64,000 bases of DNA from Clarkia xantiana subsp. parviflora (lineage: Eukaryota; Streptophyta; Magnoliopsida; Myrtales; Onagraceae): positions 41,035,452 through 41,099,451 of the forward strand of contig JAPTYO010000002.1 in the NCBI GenBank assembly GCA_036873135.1, written 5' to 3'. Positions 35,311-47,083 of this stretch are shown here, piece after piece. The notes beneath the pieces were generated by a model. It had not been told where the DNA came from and did not search any database. It saw only the letters and a program-made list of their open reading frames with translations. The first letter of the stretch is position 1. Every line of letters starts with the position of its first letter. Both the position numbers and the translations under genes were made by a program.

Positions 35311-36769
35311 GCAAACTCAGTAAACTCCATGATGATGCAAAACACCTTAGATCATAAATTTTGATTCATTTTTAAAAATCAATCAAAATTATGAAATGAA
35401 TGACATTAGAGTTTTAAAAAAAAAAAAACTCATGCATGACTTCATTTTTTTCTTTATACTAACTTTCATGTTTGGTCTTTTTAGGTACCCTTGGTTAGGT
35501 ATCCTGCACATACGAGCTGTGTCGGCCAGATGGGGCAACAAAAAAGAACGTGCAACCTTCAAGTTGCATGAAGCACAAATTGCGCACTCGGGATATCCAA
35601 CGTTTAGGTACGATGAATTGTACTTGATTTTTCTTTTATATTTGAGTGCCCCTACTCTTTTTGCAGATCAGATGACTATTTCAACCAAGGTCGCAACACG
35701 TGAAACGTGACTGCTTCAAAGAACTTCCATGCAAAAATTTCACCTTCCATGTGTGGAATTCATACGCGTCCCCGAATCAAGCCGTACATCTGTTTTACGG
35801 CGAGGTCTAAACCAGTCGGCGGTAACCAAGGGGCATCTCCCGTTGAGATAGGACATGTCCGAATATGGAAAATATCAAGAGATCATCGAGTGTCCCCAGG
35901 AGATTCAATGTGCCGATCAATGATCGTTTGAGATGTCAAGCAAATGAAGCATTATTGTTTGTGCCTTCCGTCAGAGGTTCAGTGGCATTTACTTTCCGGC
36001 AGGTGCTCATATACAAGTTGTTATTTCTAGATGGAGCAGGAAAATCAGGACATGCAGCAGGTCCAGTCGCATAGCGAGCACATTTCCCACTAGAAAAAAA
36101 TCCAACACCCAGGTAAGAAAAGTTGTGATCATTTTTATCCCCGAAATTTGAGTTTTTCCTTACTCATTGTGCAGCTCGGATAATCGTCCAAATAAAAGCC
36201 TATGAAGAGCACATCTCGTGCACGGCCCTTTGCTCGCCAACCGTTCTTGTGTCAGTTGCCGAATTTATCTCGCGCAATATCTGTGCCCCAATGCGGACTA
36301 CTCCGCGTCATCCATTTGTGTTCATTGGCCAGGACATTCATCTTGCATGCGACGAGCCTAACCCGGTAGGTGCTAGCCATAGGGCATCCCCAGACGAGAT
36401 TGAGCGATAATCGGGGCACTTGAGAAGCCGAGATTAAAAATCAATGTCTACGTCATCCATTGGTTGTAGGGTTCATCCAGGGCGTCGACACGGTCAATCA
36501 AGTGAGTCCTTCTCAAGAAGATGTTTTGAATTGGAAATTTCAGATTTGCCACTAGGGGGCATGTACATAATTGTTGTTGGCTATTTTGCTAAATTTTCAT
36601 TTTCAAAAAAAAAAAAAAAAAAAAAAAAAGCAAGCAAAAAAGAAAAAAAAGCAAAAAGCAAAAGAAAAAGCAAAAGCAAAAATTTTTTAGGGTTACAGCC
36701 GCCCTTTAATTGGCTACCGATAAAAATAAAGAGAGTGCTCTTGCATATTTTGTGAGAGCAGTGAAGAAA

Positions 36770-37400
36770 TAAAAGGGTCACAGTTGTCCCTAAATCAACT
36801 ACAAATAAAAGGGTCTTTGTCGTCCCTAAAACGACTATATAAAGAGGGCCATAGCCACCCTTCAAAGGGCTACAGATAAAGAGCGCTCCTACAACGTCAA
36901 AAGCGGGAAATAGGTGAAAGGGCCACAGCCACCCTCCAAACGGCTACAAATAAAAGACTGACCCCGCGAACCCTGTGAGGGCGGGAGAATAAAAAGGGCC
37001 ACAGCCACCCTTAAAATGGCTACACAAAAAGAGTGATCTCGCGAACCCGGTGAGGGCGGGAAAATAAAAGAAAGGGTCACAGTCGTCCCTCAAACAGATA
37101 CAGTCAAAAGAGCGATCCCGAAACATCAATGGCGGATATTAAGTGAAAGGGCCACAACCACCCTCAAAATGGTTACATACAAAGAGTGTTTCCTGGATCA
37201 GAGACGAGTAATAAAGGGCCACAGCCACCCTCCAAATGGCTACAATCAAAAGAGCTCCCGCAACATCAAAGACGGTGAGAAAAGGCCACAGCCACCCTCC
37301 AAAGGGCTACAAATACTCCCGCATCGAGGCAGAAAATAAAGTACGGGTCACAGCCACCGTTTAATCGGCTACCAAATAAAGAGTGCTTCCGCTAGGTTGA
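36770..37400 (+). repeat. Tandem repeat GGCCACAGCCACCCT (element Y)
   Basis: About ten units of 55-80 bp with the pattern GGGCCACAGCCACCCTCCAA followed by GGCTACAAATAAA. The same array is in X at 58790-59340. Confidence 0.88.
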
Positions 37401-37849
37401 AAACCCGAAAGGGCGACCTAGGCAAAATCAGGAAATGAGAGGCATGGTTGCAAGTTCAGAAATTGCAATCATGGCAAAAGGAGAGAAGATAAAAAAATCG
37501 AGGGGCATGGTCGGAAATCTTTCAATCGACCGTGGCAAAAGGAGAGAAAAAAGAGAAATTCTCAACAAAAAAAAAGAGAGAAAAAGAAAAAAGAAAAAAG
37601 AGAAAAAAGAAAAAAGATCCCGATAGGTTGTCGCACAATGCACAATTTAGGCAAAAATTAGGGACAAACATTCATGCGCAACACAGCGCCTTCCAAAGTC
37701 AACTTCACGGCAAACGGGACGGTTACAGTCTGCTCTCGCGAGTCACCATTCAAGGACAAGTAGGACTGTTACAGTCTGTTCCTACAAGTCACAACCGACA
37801 ATCAGAGTCACCCCCGACGAACGAAGCCTTAGTGTTCAGCCTTCGCAAG

Positions 37850-38335
37850 TCACGCCACTAGAGGCACTTCTCCAACGGACGCCACTAGAGGCTCATCTCC
37901 AACACTCGCCACTAGAGGCACTTCTCCAACGGACGCCACTAGAGGCTCATCTCCGACACTCGCCACTAGAGGCATCACCAAAGGGTCTCCGGTATGGTCT
38001 GACGTAGAGGTCTTCCGCCACCAGAGATATCACCAGAGGTTTTCCGGTACGGTCTGACGTAGAGGTCTTCCGTTACCACTCGCCACCAGAGATATCACCA
38101 GAGGTTTTCCGGTACGGTCTGACGTAGAGGTCTTCCGTTACCACTCGCCACTAGAGGCATCACCAAAGGTTCTCCGGTACGGTCTGACGTAGAGGTCTTT
38201 CAGTACCAGAGATATCACCAGAGGTTTTCCGGTACGGTCTGACGTAGAGGTTTTTCCGTTACCACTCGCCACTAGAGGCGTTAGCAGAGGTTGTTGGTAC
38301 TGTCTGACGTAGAGGTCTTCTGTTACCAATCATCA
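37850..38335 (+). repeat. Tandem repeat GCCACTAGAGGC / GGTCTGACGTAGAGG (element Y)
   Basis: Short CGCCACTAGAGGC units pass into ~60-75-bp units containing TTCCGGTACGGTCTGACGTA and GAGGTCTTCCG. Confidence 0.88.
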
Positions 38336-38339
38336 CCAA

Positions 38340-38640
38340 AGGTTTTACTTTATTGCACGCCACTGGAGGCTTTACTTTTCTGCACGCCACTGGAGGCTTT
38401 ACTTTTTCGCACGCCACTGGAGGCTTTACTTTTTCGCACGCCACTGGAGGCTTTATTTTCTGCACTACCAATGGAGGCACCGCCAACAGGGGCACCGCCG
38501 ACGGAGGTTCTATTTTCCGCGCTACCAATGGAGGCACCGCCAACAGGGGCACCGCCGACGGAGGTTCTATTTTCTGCACGCCAACAGAGGCACCGCCAAC
38601 AGGGGCACCGCCGACAGAGGCTCTACTTTTTGCACTTTCC
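38340..38640 (+). repeat. Tandem repeat GCCACTGGAGGCTTTACTTT and GGAGGCACCGCCAACAGGGG (element Y)
   Basis: Unit lengths of about 27 and 60 bp, multiples of three, so several frames on both strands stay open by repetition. The same array is in X at 60070-60590. Confidence 0.88.
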
Positions 38641-38763
38641 GGAATAAGCCAGGAGTTCCCTTGAAGACTCGAAGACTCAAAAAAAAGACAAACTTATCAT
38701 CCAAAATTCGGTGTTTCCTTATCTTTGGACGAATCCCCTCGAACATGTTCTACGGGAATTCGC

Positions 38764-38779
38764 CCAAAGAGGGGCAAAC
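38764..38779 (+). promoter_or_regulatory. Polypurine tract of element Y
   Basis: CCAAAGAGGGGCAAAC immediately before the 3' LTR. X has CCAAAGAGGGGCAAGC at 60711-60726. Confidence 0.8.
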
Positions 38780-39748
38780 TGTAAACACCTAATTTTGGAC
38801 CACGCGCGACTCGCGTGATGTGTGGCGCACCTAAATGAAGAAATGTCTAAATTTGGCAAAGTTTCCAAAGATAGGACTGGCTTAAATTATGATAGTTATT
38901 TGTATTTATTGCAGAAAATATTTGTTGAATATTTAGAGTATATTTTCTGAATATTTAGCATTTATTAGAGAATAATTCAACAATATTTGTTGCTTAGTTT
39001 AGATTAGGACTTTGTGTTATAAATAGCTAGTTTCTTTAATGTAAACGGGGGGAGAAGAAGGCCGCAATAAAGAATTAAACTCTTCCATTGATTCAGTGCA
39101 TCGTGCATTCTTTGCTTTCATATATTTTGTATATGTATATTGTAGCTAACGTATTCTTTATCTATGTATATACATATATAGCTGAATGTTTTTTTTCTTA
39201 GTGTTTAATTTATCAGACTTCACCACCGTAAGCTACCTTCATGCCCCCGATCGGATGCTCCCTCCCTTTCAAACCCACACAGCTCGTTAGCTTCGGTTTT
39301 GACCACGTGATGATCCTCCGATCGTGTCCTTGAAATTTCTGAACCACCGCCCATGGGCTCCTACGGCTCTGTCCAATTTGTTGCCGCTGCTCCGATTCCG
39401 ACCTCCGCCCAGTCCTTCCTCCGGTTTGCTATCTCGACCATCTATCGACCTGCTGCCGAGTCCACCTGCTGCTGCTGCTGCTGCTGCCACGGAGTCCTTC
39501 CACTACGTTCGCCCTCGCCGGAGTAGCCACCATGAGCAGGACCGTTGCCATCGTCATGTTCTCGCTGCAGTCCTTCTCGCTGTCTGATGTTCGACTGCCT
39601 CGTATAGCCACTCGTCCACCCTTCGCCGGATCTGGTCATCTCCTGCTGCTCCGGTCACATCTGTCCATGTCCGTCCAGAGCTCCTCGTCGAACCGAAGAT
39701 TAGGCCCTCCATCGCTGCTCTTTGTTGCTGTTACAGGTACAAATTAAT
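38780..39748 (+). repeat. 3' LTR of element Y, truncated
   Basis: Matches the first 969 bp of the 5' LTR with substitutions including 38839 (a versus g), an aaattatgatag/aaattaggatag site, gagtatat/gagcaaat and gccgag/gcggag. It ends abruptly at ACAAATTAAT, joined to repeat R. Confidence 0.93.
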
Positions 39749-41687
39749 CAGCAGCAAAAAACAAGAACACCATCAACAACTAGTAAAATCTGGTCGAATT
39801 ACTTAGAAATTAACATGAAAGTTGCAGACACCATATCTAATGTTGTAGACACAGTTGCATTCACCAATTTGAGTATTGAAGACACAAGTAGTAAAATCTC
39901 CTCGATTTTGATCAAAAATCGTTCCATTTCATTTTGTTGTATCAACATGAAAAAAGATGAACGCAGCAGCAACCAGTATAATATGTTGTAATTACCAAGA
40001 AAAAATTCCAAAAAAGTTACAAAAACCTTTGCCAATGTTGGAGCCACAGTTGCAGACACCGATTTTGGTATTGCAGACACAAGTAGTAAAATCTCATTGA
40101 CTTAGGTCAAAAAATAATTCCATCTATTTAAGTAATCAGCAGTACAAAACATGAACCCCAGCAACAAACATTATATTGTGCTCTAATTACTCAGAAAAGA
40201 TTTCCAGGAAAGTAGCAGTTGTCGTATCCAATGTTGCAGAAACAGTTACGATGAGTATTCTAAAACAGTGAACAACATTTCCAGCAATATGAACAGATCA
40301 AACCCATGCTGAACTGATGTTGTAATCAAAATTTCAATTTCAGATTACTCACATAATCACTATGTAAATCATATAAACCACCACACAGCAACCAATTATT
40401 GAATTTCCAAATTAAATCACCAACAAATCGGGAATTATATCAAGAAAGCTACAAACACTATTGCCAATGTTGGAGCCACAGTTGCAGACACCAGTTTTGG
40501 TATTGCAGACATGAGTAGTAAAATCTAATCGACTTAGGTTAAAAAAATAATTCCATTTCTTCAAGTAATCAGTAGTATTAAAACATGAACCCCAGCAGCA
40601 AAATTATATTATGCTCTAATTATGCAGAAAAATTAGCAGTAAAAAAACATGAACCCCTGCAGCAAACATTATATTCTACTCTAATTATTCAGAAAATTTT
40701 CCTGGAAAGTAGCAGACATCATGTCCAATGTTGCAGAAATAGTTGAAACACCATTTTCAGTATCGCGGACACAAGGAGTTTTCTTGAAACAATGAACAAC
40801 ATACCCAGAAATATGAACATATCGAACCCATGCAGAACTAATGTTGTAATCCTAATTTCTGTTTCGGATCACTCACATAATCACTATGTAAATCATATAA
40901 ACCACCAAACAATAACCAATTATTGAATTCCCAACTTAAATCACAAATCCAATACAAATCCCCATAAATCGGGAAATATATCAACAAATCTAATTCATAT
41001 CAAATTGAATCAACACAATCAATAAACCCACTCCAAGTATTTTTGATTCTCTTCAATATTTAGACAGTGATTTACTAATTTGAATCAAGTTAACACATGT
41101 CTTAAATGAAGAAACAAATCCTATCACTGTATCCACAAATTGACTTTATGTAGAGTTTTGAAAAGCTTTGTGAATTGTTTGCGTGTTGGAATCGATGCAT
41201 GAAAAAATTCAAAATCAACCATCTAAGATGTGAAAAGTTGAAATTGCAATTTGCAACTAAAAAACGAAGAATATGATGTTTATCTAAGATGTGACATAAT
41301 GCACTGAAATGACGCTGGCTTCTTGATCAAACTAGTAGATAGAAGAAGGATGAGACTAAAACTGACGTTTATTTTCTCAAATCGGATATCAAATCAACAT
41401 ATATAAGCAAAATTGAACTAATACACGAGGCTATCAAGCTAGAAAGTAGAAATTCATGACTCCATTCAAAATCTTATTAACGGCTCACGTCAAAGTACTA
41501 GCGTACACATTCTTAAATTTCTTAATATATGTTACCAATTTTTAACAAACATAAATACTCAAGCAAACATAGAAAATAGTATTACATACAAAAGTAGTAA
41601 ATTCTCCTCGACTTTAGTGAAAAATTCCTTCAATCTCTTTAAGTAAGCAGTAGCAAAAAACATGAATACCAACAACAAACAGTATAA
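39749..41687. repeat. Repeat R in the second duplicate
   Basis: Copy of 25509-27447 at a 14240-bp offset; no difference was noticed by eye in most of its length. Contains the same small non-gene frames. Confidence 0.88.
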
Positions 41688-42436
41688 TTAAAGGTAATTT
41701 TGGTACCACATGTTTGCACAAATTACACTGTTCATACAATTAGTATTTTTTTGTACCGAATTGGTACCATATGTTTCCAAACCTTACTGTTTTGGTACTT
41801 CCGTTACCATTCCGTAAAAAACGGCCGTTAAATGGCATGTGTCATGCACGTGAGCAGCCCAAAACTTTCAATTTTGTTACAATTTAGTCCATCTAATACA
41901 TCCCTAACTTTTATTTTGTTCAATTTAGTCCTAAAATTTCAAAACCAAACCATTTTCCCAAATTGACCTAGCTGGACCTAGCCATGGGCTAGGTCCGACC
42001 CTGGGTCGGGGTCACCGGACCCAGGCGAGCCTGACCCAGGGTCGGACCTAGCCCTAGGCTAGGTCCAGCTAGGTCAATTGGGACCTAGCCCCAATTTAAC
42101 TCAATTGGGGCTAGGTCCCAATTGACCTAGCCGGACCTAGCCTAGGGCTAGGTCCGACCATGGGTCATGGTCGCCGGGCCCAGGTGACCTCGACCCAAGG
42201 TCGGAACTAGCCCATGGCTAGGTCCGGCTAGGTCAATTTGGGAAAATGGTTTGGTTTTGAAATTTTATGAATAAATTGAACAAAATAAAAGTTAGGGATG
42301 TATTAGATGGACTAAATTGTAACAAAATTGAAAGTTTTGGGCTGCTTACGTGCATGGCACATGCCATTTAACGACCGTTTTTGACGGAATGGTAACGGAA
42401 GTACCAAAACAGTAAGGTTTGGAAACATATGGTACC
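41688..42436. mobile_element. Fold-back MULE alpha, left part (second duplicate)
   Basis: Identical to 27448-28196. Interrupted at gtacc (42432-42436) by element X. Its remaining right end is 62150-62227, followed by tttattata, the likely 9-bp TSD; the left TSD copy appears degraded. Confidence 0.9.
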
Positions 42437-43145
42437 TGTAAACACCTAATTTTGGTAAGCGCGACACGTATATAACATGTTAAAAAATGTTATGTGTAAC
42501 GCGTTTAAAAATGGAAATATTTAAATATGGAAGGTCACGGGGTTGCTAAAAATAGACTTAGTTTAAATTTGGATAGTGTAGATGCATTTAATATTTTGTA
42601 ATATTCAGAAAATATGTGATATATATTTACGGCAATATGCAATAAATATATATTCATAATTTTCGGAATTAATTAGTGTATATTAGGGAAAATATTGTTT
42701 TCCTAATTTTAGGTGTTAATCTAGCTATAAAAGGACCCATTGTCAATGTAAAAACATACAAAAAATTAACCATCAATAATATTACTATCAAATCTCGAAA
42801 TTCGTGTAAATTTGTCATGTAATGTAAAGTTTTTTTTTTTTCTTCTTTCCCTCTCACACCGGTGGCTGCCCTGACTACCAGAAACCGCCGGCGACCGGCC
42901 CGTCGCCTGGCCTCACCAGCTCCTCCACCGGCCACCACTCCAATCAGCCCCGAGACCGGCGATCGCCCCGCGCTCCGCCCTCTCGCTTCGTTCTCGCCGG
43001 TGAACCCCTGCAGCCACCCACGACCACCTCTATCCTCGCCTGCGGCCACGGTCCGCCTCGTTATCGCCGGAATGGCCACCATGAGCCAGCTCGCCTGCTC
43101 ACGCCGGAGTTCGCCATCAGAATTCCGACTCCGATTCAAGCCCAA

Positions 43146-45504
43146 TGTAAACACCTAATTTTGGACCACGCGCGACTCGCGTGATGTGTGGCGCACCTAA
43201 ATGAGGAAATGTCTAAATTTGGCAAAGTTTCCAAAGATAGGACTGGCTTAAATTAGGATAGTTATTTGTATTTATTGCAGAAAATATTTGTTGAATATTT
43301 AGAGCAAATTTTCTGAATATTTAGCATTTATTAGAGAATAATTCAACAATATTTGTTGCTTAGTTTAGATTAGGACTTTGTGTTATAAATAGCTAGTTTC
43401 TTTAATGTAAACGGGGGGAGAAGAAGGCCGCAATAAAGAATTAAACTCTTCCATTGATTCAGTGCATCGTGCATTCTTTGCTTTCATATATTTTGTATAT
43501 GTATATTGTAGCTAACGTATTCTTTATCTATGTATATACATATATAGCTGAATGTTTTTTTTCTTAGTGTTTAATTTATCAGACTTCACCACCGTAAGCT
43601 ACCTTCATGCCCCCGATCGGATGCTCCCTCCCTTTCAAACCCACACAGCTCGTTAGCTTCGGTTTTGACCACGTGATGATCCTCCGATCGTGTCCTTGAA
43701 ATTTCTGAACCACCGCCCATGGGCTCCTACGGCTCTGTCCAATTTGTTGCCGCTGCTCCGATTCCGACCTCCGCCCAGTCCTTCCTCCGGTTTGCTATCT
43801 CGACCATCTATCGACCTGCTGCCGAGTCCACCTGCTGCTGCTGCTGCTGCTGCCACGGAGTCCTTCCACTACGTTCGCCCTCGCCGGAGTAGCCACCATG
43901 AGCAGGACCGTTGCCATCGTCATGTTCTCGCTGCAGTCCTTCTCGCTGTCTGATGTTCGACTGCCTCGTATAGCCACTCGTCCACCCTTCGCCGGATCTG
44001 GTCATCTCCTGCTGCTCCGGTCACATCTGTCCATGTCCGTCCAGAGCTCCTCGTCGAACCGAAGATTAGGCCCTCCATCGCTGCTCTTTGTTGCTGTTAC
44101 AGGTACAAATTAATTTTTTGGACAAGTCAGGTACGCATTCCCTTTTGTTTGTTTTTGTTATTTTTATATATTATTATTATAAGTTATACCTGCAAGCCTT
44201 CTTTTGTTTTCTAGTTATTATTTCTATATATCATTGTTATTATATAAGTATTATTTAATTAGATTAAAGTTAATTAAATAAGGGTTAAAGGTCCTTTTGG
44301 TACCACATGTTTGCAAAAATTACACTGTTCATACCACTTGTATTTTTTCGTACCGAATTGGTACCATATGTTTCCAAACCTTACTCTTTTGGTACCTCCG
44401 TTAGGGTTCCGTCAAAAACGGCCGTTAAATGGCATGTGCCATGCACGTGACCAGCCCAAAACTTTCAATTTTGTTACAATTTAGTCCATCTAATACATCC
44501 CTAACTTTTACTTTGTTCAATTTAGTCCTAAAACTTCAAAATCAAACCATTTCGCCAAATTGACCTAGCCGGACCTAGCCATGGGCTAGGTCCGACCGTG
44601 GGTCGGGGTCCCCGGACCCAGGCGACCCCGACCCAGGGTCGGACCTAGCCCTAGGCTAGGTCCGGCTAGGTCAATTGGGACCTAGCCCCAAATTGGGTAT
44701 AGGTCCCAATTGACCTAGCCGGACCTAGCCTAGGGCTAGGTCCGACCCTGGGTCGGGGTCGCCTGGGTCCGGGGACCCCGACCCACGGTCGGACCTAGCC
44801 CATGGCTAGGTCCGGCTAGGTCAATTTGGCGAAATGGTTTGATTTTGAAGTTTTAGGACTAAATTGAACAAAATAAAAGTTAGGGATGTATTAGATGGAC
44901 TAAATTGTAACAAAATTGAAAGTTTTGGGCTGGTCACGTGCATGGCACATGCCATTTAACGGCTGTTTTTGACAGAACCCTAACGGAGGTACCAAAACAG
45001 TAAGGTTTGGAAACATATGGTACCAATTCGGTACGAAAAAATACTAGTGGTATGAACAGTGTAATTTTTGCAAACATGTGGTACCAAAAGGACCTTTAAC
45101 CCATTAAATAATAAATGATTTATTGTATAAATTACATATGTATTCAATGTATTAGGTTGTGTTTGGTTCGAATTCTATGTGATAATTGTCACTGTTTTTT
45201 TTTATATATATATATATTTTTTTTTAATTTAGAATTGATTTTTAGATGATAATCAATAATGAAATTGGCAAATTTGTGAATAGAGTACCGAAAGGACGTG
45301 ATTAATTCCATGTGTTTTAATTCGTAATAGAACCCCCGAACTCAAATTTCTGATCGTAGACCGATTTTATACCTAGGTGTTTAACTTGTTATTCGCTTAG
45401 GTATTTTAGGATTCTAGTTAGCCTTATAATTAACTAGTGGCGACTCTATTCAAAATCCACGTTTATAAACGTAATCGCCTTAGGTCAGATTTTTAGGTCC
45501 GACA
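43146..45504 (+). repeat. Solo LTR of element Y with TSD cccaa, carrying MULE beta
   Basis: TGTAAACACC..GGTCCGACA flanked by cccaa (43141-43145 and 45505-45509). Net length without MULE beta and its TSD is 1529 bp. Early variant sites match the 5' LTR of Y (28908) and a later site (gctgccgagtcc, near 43820) matches the 3' LTR (38780), so it is a 5'/3' LTR recombinant. Confidence 0.92.
44282..45102. mobile_element. Fold-back MULE beta (821 bp), intact
   Basis: Almost entirely two inverted arms of about 400 bp, starting GGGTTAAAGGTCCTTTTGGT. 9-bp TSD attaaataa at 44273-44281 and 45103-45111. The empty site is present in the paralogous LTR near 30046-30054. The centre carries GACCTAGCCGGACCTAGCC-type palindromes. 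No ORF. Same family as alpha. Confidence 0.95.
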
Positions 45505-46190
45505 CCCAAGATTCACCTTCGACAGTGCCCACAACCTCGGTCCTCGTTCCAGTCGACTCTTCCTGAGATCGTCATTGCTAATTTCGATCCATCCAGTCAA
45601 CGGTCACCACGGTATCTAGCTTCGTCGTCACCTATCTGTTTTAGCTGCAAGATGACAAAACTGTAGCTTTTCATTCTTTTTATTATGCATTATTATATTC
45701 AGGCTGACTTTAGTAGCTTTGATTTGACTTCTCTAACCTTTTTTCTTTATCATTTTACAATTCAAATCTAAGTTTAATCAACTAACTAAATTAGTTTAAT
45801 AACGTGTTTTAATTGAGCATGTTTCGGTAATTCTAGGGTCCTTATGTTTTATTTTGTTAGGAATTGTACTTATGTTTAATAGTCTTTCAATTTTATTTTA
45901 CTATTGTTAAATTAGATGAAGTAATATGTTTGTACAAAAATAAAGTGGCTATTTGTGAATTGAGTGCCGAAAGGGCGTAGTTAAAAATATCATATTTTTT
46001 AAATCGTAACAGAACCCCCGAACTCAAATTTCTGATCGTAGATCTATTTTATACCTAGGCGTTTAATTCGTTATTCACGTAGGTAATTTAGGATTCTAGT
46101 TAGCCTTAATTAACTAGTGGCGACTGTTTTCAAAATCCACGTTTTCAAAACGTATTTCGCCTTAGGTCGGATTTTTAGGGTCTGACAATT

Positions 46191-46208
46191 TGGCGACTCT
46201 GCTGGGGA
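46191..46208 (+). promoter_or_regulatory. Primer binding site of element X
   Basis: TGGCGACTCTGCTGGGGA, identical to the Y site, three bases after the LTR end. Confidence 0.85.
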
Positions 46209-46310
46209 AGATAAAGGGTTCGGGCTCAGTATGTTCACTTTTTTTTTTTGCCATGTTTGAGTTTTGTAGCTTTATTTTTTATTTTGACTTCACTGATCTA
46301 ACTTGGTTAT

Positions 46311-47034
46311 TGATGGATATGTGTCCAATTCGTGTTCGTATTTATGTTTCGGGCCTCGTAAACACGTCAAAATCACATCACGGCTTGAAAAACGTCTCCC
46401 AAGGGTCAAAACGGTCCGGAAGCGCGTTACGCGCGTCCGGATTGCCCTACGGGTATTACCCGTTTACCGTTACGCGTAGAGAAGTCGAGTTCGCGCATTG
46501 CCAACATTAATGACGGTTACCGCTTGCATTTGAACCGTCATCAAACTGCTTCAAAACCGGGTCCGGTCCCAAGGGAGCCTATAAATAGGAGGCCTTGGCC
46601 ACCCATTTTCACACATCCTCTCATTTTCCCAACTTTGGTATTTTGAGCTCTGACTTCTCTCTAGAAATACTTTCTCTCTCTAGAGTCATCTTTATCTTTT
46701 TAGCCCCAATCGTGACTTAGGCATCGGAGAGGGCTCCACTAGCACCACCCCCCCCCCCCCCTCTCCGTGCTAGTACCGGCCCTTTGTGCATGAAACGAGC
46801 CCCAAAGCTAAGGCGAGGAAGAGAAATAGGAATAAGATGTGCCCAGACGCTCAGACCAGTGCCTAGACCGCCATTTCCTGAGACACGAACCTTTCCGAGA
46901 CTCAGCGATAAAACCGAACACTCGATATCGGCACAAGGCGAAAACCTCTTCCAGACGAAGGGTGACAGCCTAGAAACCCGCTCAACCACTCAGACAGACG
47001 CGTCCATACGACCCAGTTCATCCAGGACGCAACA
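46311..47034 (+). repeat. 5' LTR of element Z
   Basis: TGATGGATATGTG..GACGCAACA. TATA box CTATAAATAG at 46579-46588. A run of C near 46748 is absent from the 3' LTR. Lacks a ~107-bp GC-rich hairpin block present in the 3' LTR (about 55083-55190). Confidence 0.92.
46579..46588 (+). promoter_or_regulatory. TATA box of LTR Z
   Basis: CTATAAATAG in GAGCCTATAAATAGGAGG. Equivalent at 55339-55348. Confidence 0.75.
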
Positions 47035-47035
47035 T

Positions 47036-47059
47036 TGGCGCCGTCTCCGGGATTCGAAC
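47036..47059 (+). promoter_or_regulatory. Primer binding site of element Z, long tRNA complement
   Basis: TGGCGCCGTCTCCGGGATTC continues with GAAC. The last part looks like the complement of a tRNA T-arm (GGTTCGAATCC type), so pairing could cover the acceptor stem and T-arm. The tRNA was not identified. Confidence 0.8.
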
Positions 47060-47083
47060 AAAAAGCTATCATACCGCAAAGTC

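Larger units (their letters stand above)
33875..38763 (+). other. Internal non-coding region of element Y
   Basis: No gag/pol. Visible blocks: a GC-rich conserved leader (34070-34260); an A/T-run repeat zone (34380-35310); blocks shared with X (35480-36570, including two phrases of the form GGTNNCCAAGGGGCATCTCC); an A-run (36606-36628); and tandem repeats from 36770 to 38640. Peptides such as 35707-35931 are mirrored in X (57671-57955) only because the DNA is homologous, and the frames are not conserved enough to call a gene. Confidence 0.8.
25505..39748 (+). repeat. First copy of a 14.24-kb segmental duplication
   Basis: Sequence from 25509 reappears from 39749 with a constant offset of 14240 bases up to LTR X (28197 pairs with 42437), with no indel in about 2.7 kb. 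By LTR Y (28908 pairs with 43146) the offset is 14238, due to a poly-T length change; only about two substitutions were noticed. The join at 39745-39748 shares TAAT between the LTR Y sequence (29873-29876) and repeat R (25505-25508). The second copy runs from 39749 rightward, but there Y is reduced to a solo LTR. Confidence 0.85.
28908..39748 (+). mobile_element. Element Y: non-coding LTR element (LARD-like), 3' LTR truncated by the duplication junction
   Basis: 5' LTR 28908-33853 (about 1530 bp without a nested Helitron), PBS at 33857, internal region 33854-38779, PPT (CCAAAGAGGGGCAAAC) before 38780, and 3' LTR 38780-39748 cut after 969 bp. Left target sequence cccaa (28903-28907) is matched by the TSD around the solo copy at 43146-45504. 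No gag or pol is recognisable. LTR start, PBS, PPT and internal blocks are shared with element X, so X and Y are related families. Confidence 0.9.
42437..46187 (+). repeat. 5' LTR of element X, split by solo LTR Y
   Basis: First half 42437-43145, second half 45510-46187 (..GGGTCTGACA), together about 1387 bp. The second half starts at AGATTCACC, continuing CAAGCCCAAG as in the intact 3' LTR at 61455-61470. Confidence 0.93.

Noticed and set aside
35396..36074. Possible conserved gene in Y with counterpart in X (57671-57955)
   Set aside because: The similarity follows DNA homology of the two elements; frames shift and stop differently and no domain is seen.
38259..38664. Long open frames on both strands (HATGGFTF.. 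and KVKPPVACE.. repeats), and the same at 60176-60592
   Set aside because: Unit lengths are multiples of three, so several frames remain open at once. No start context, domain or codon bias.
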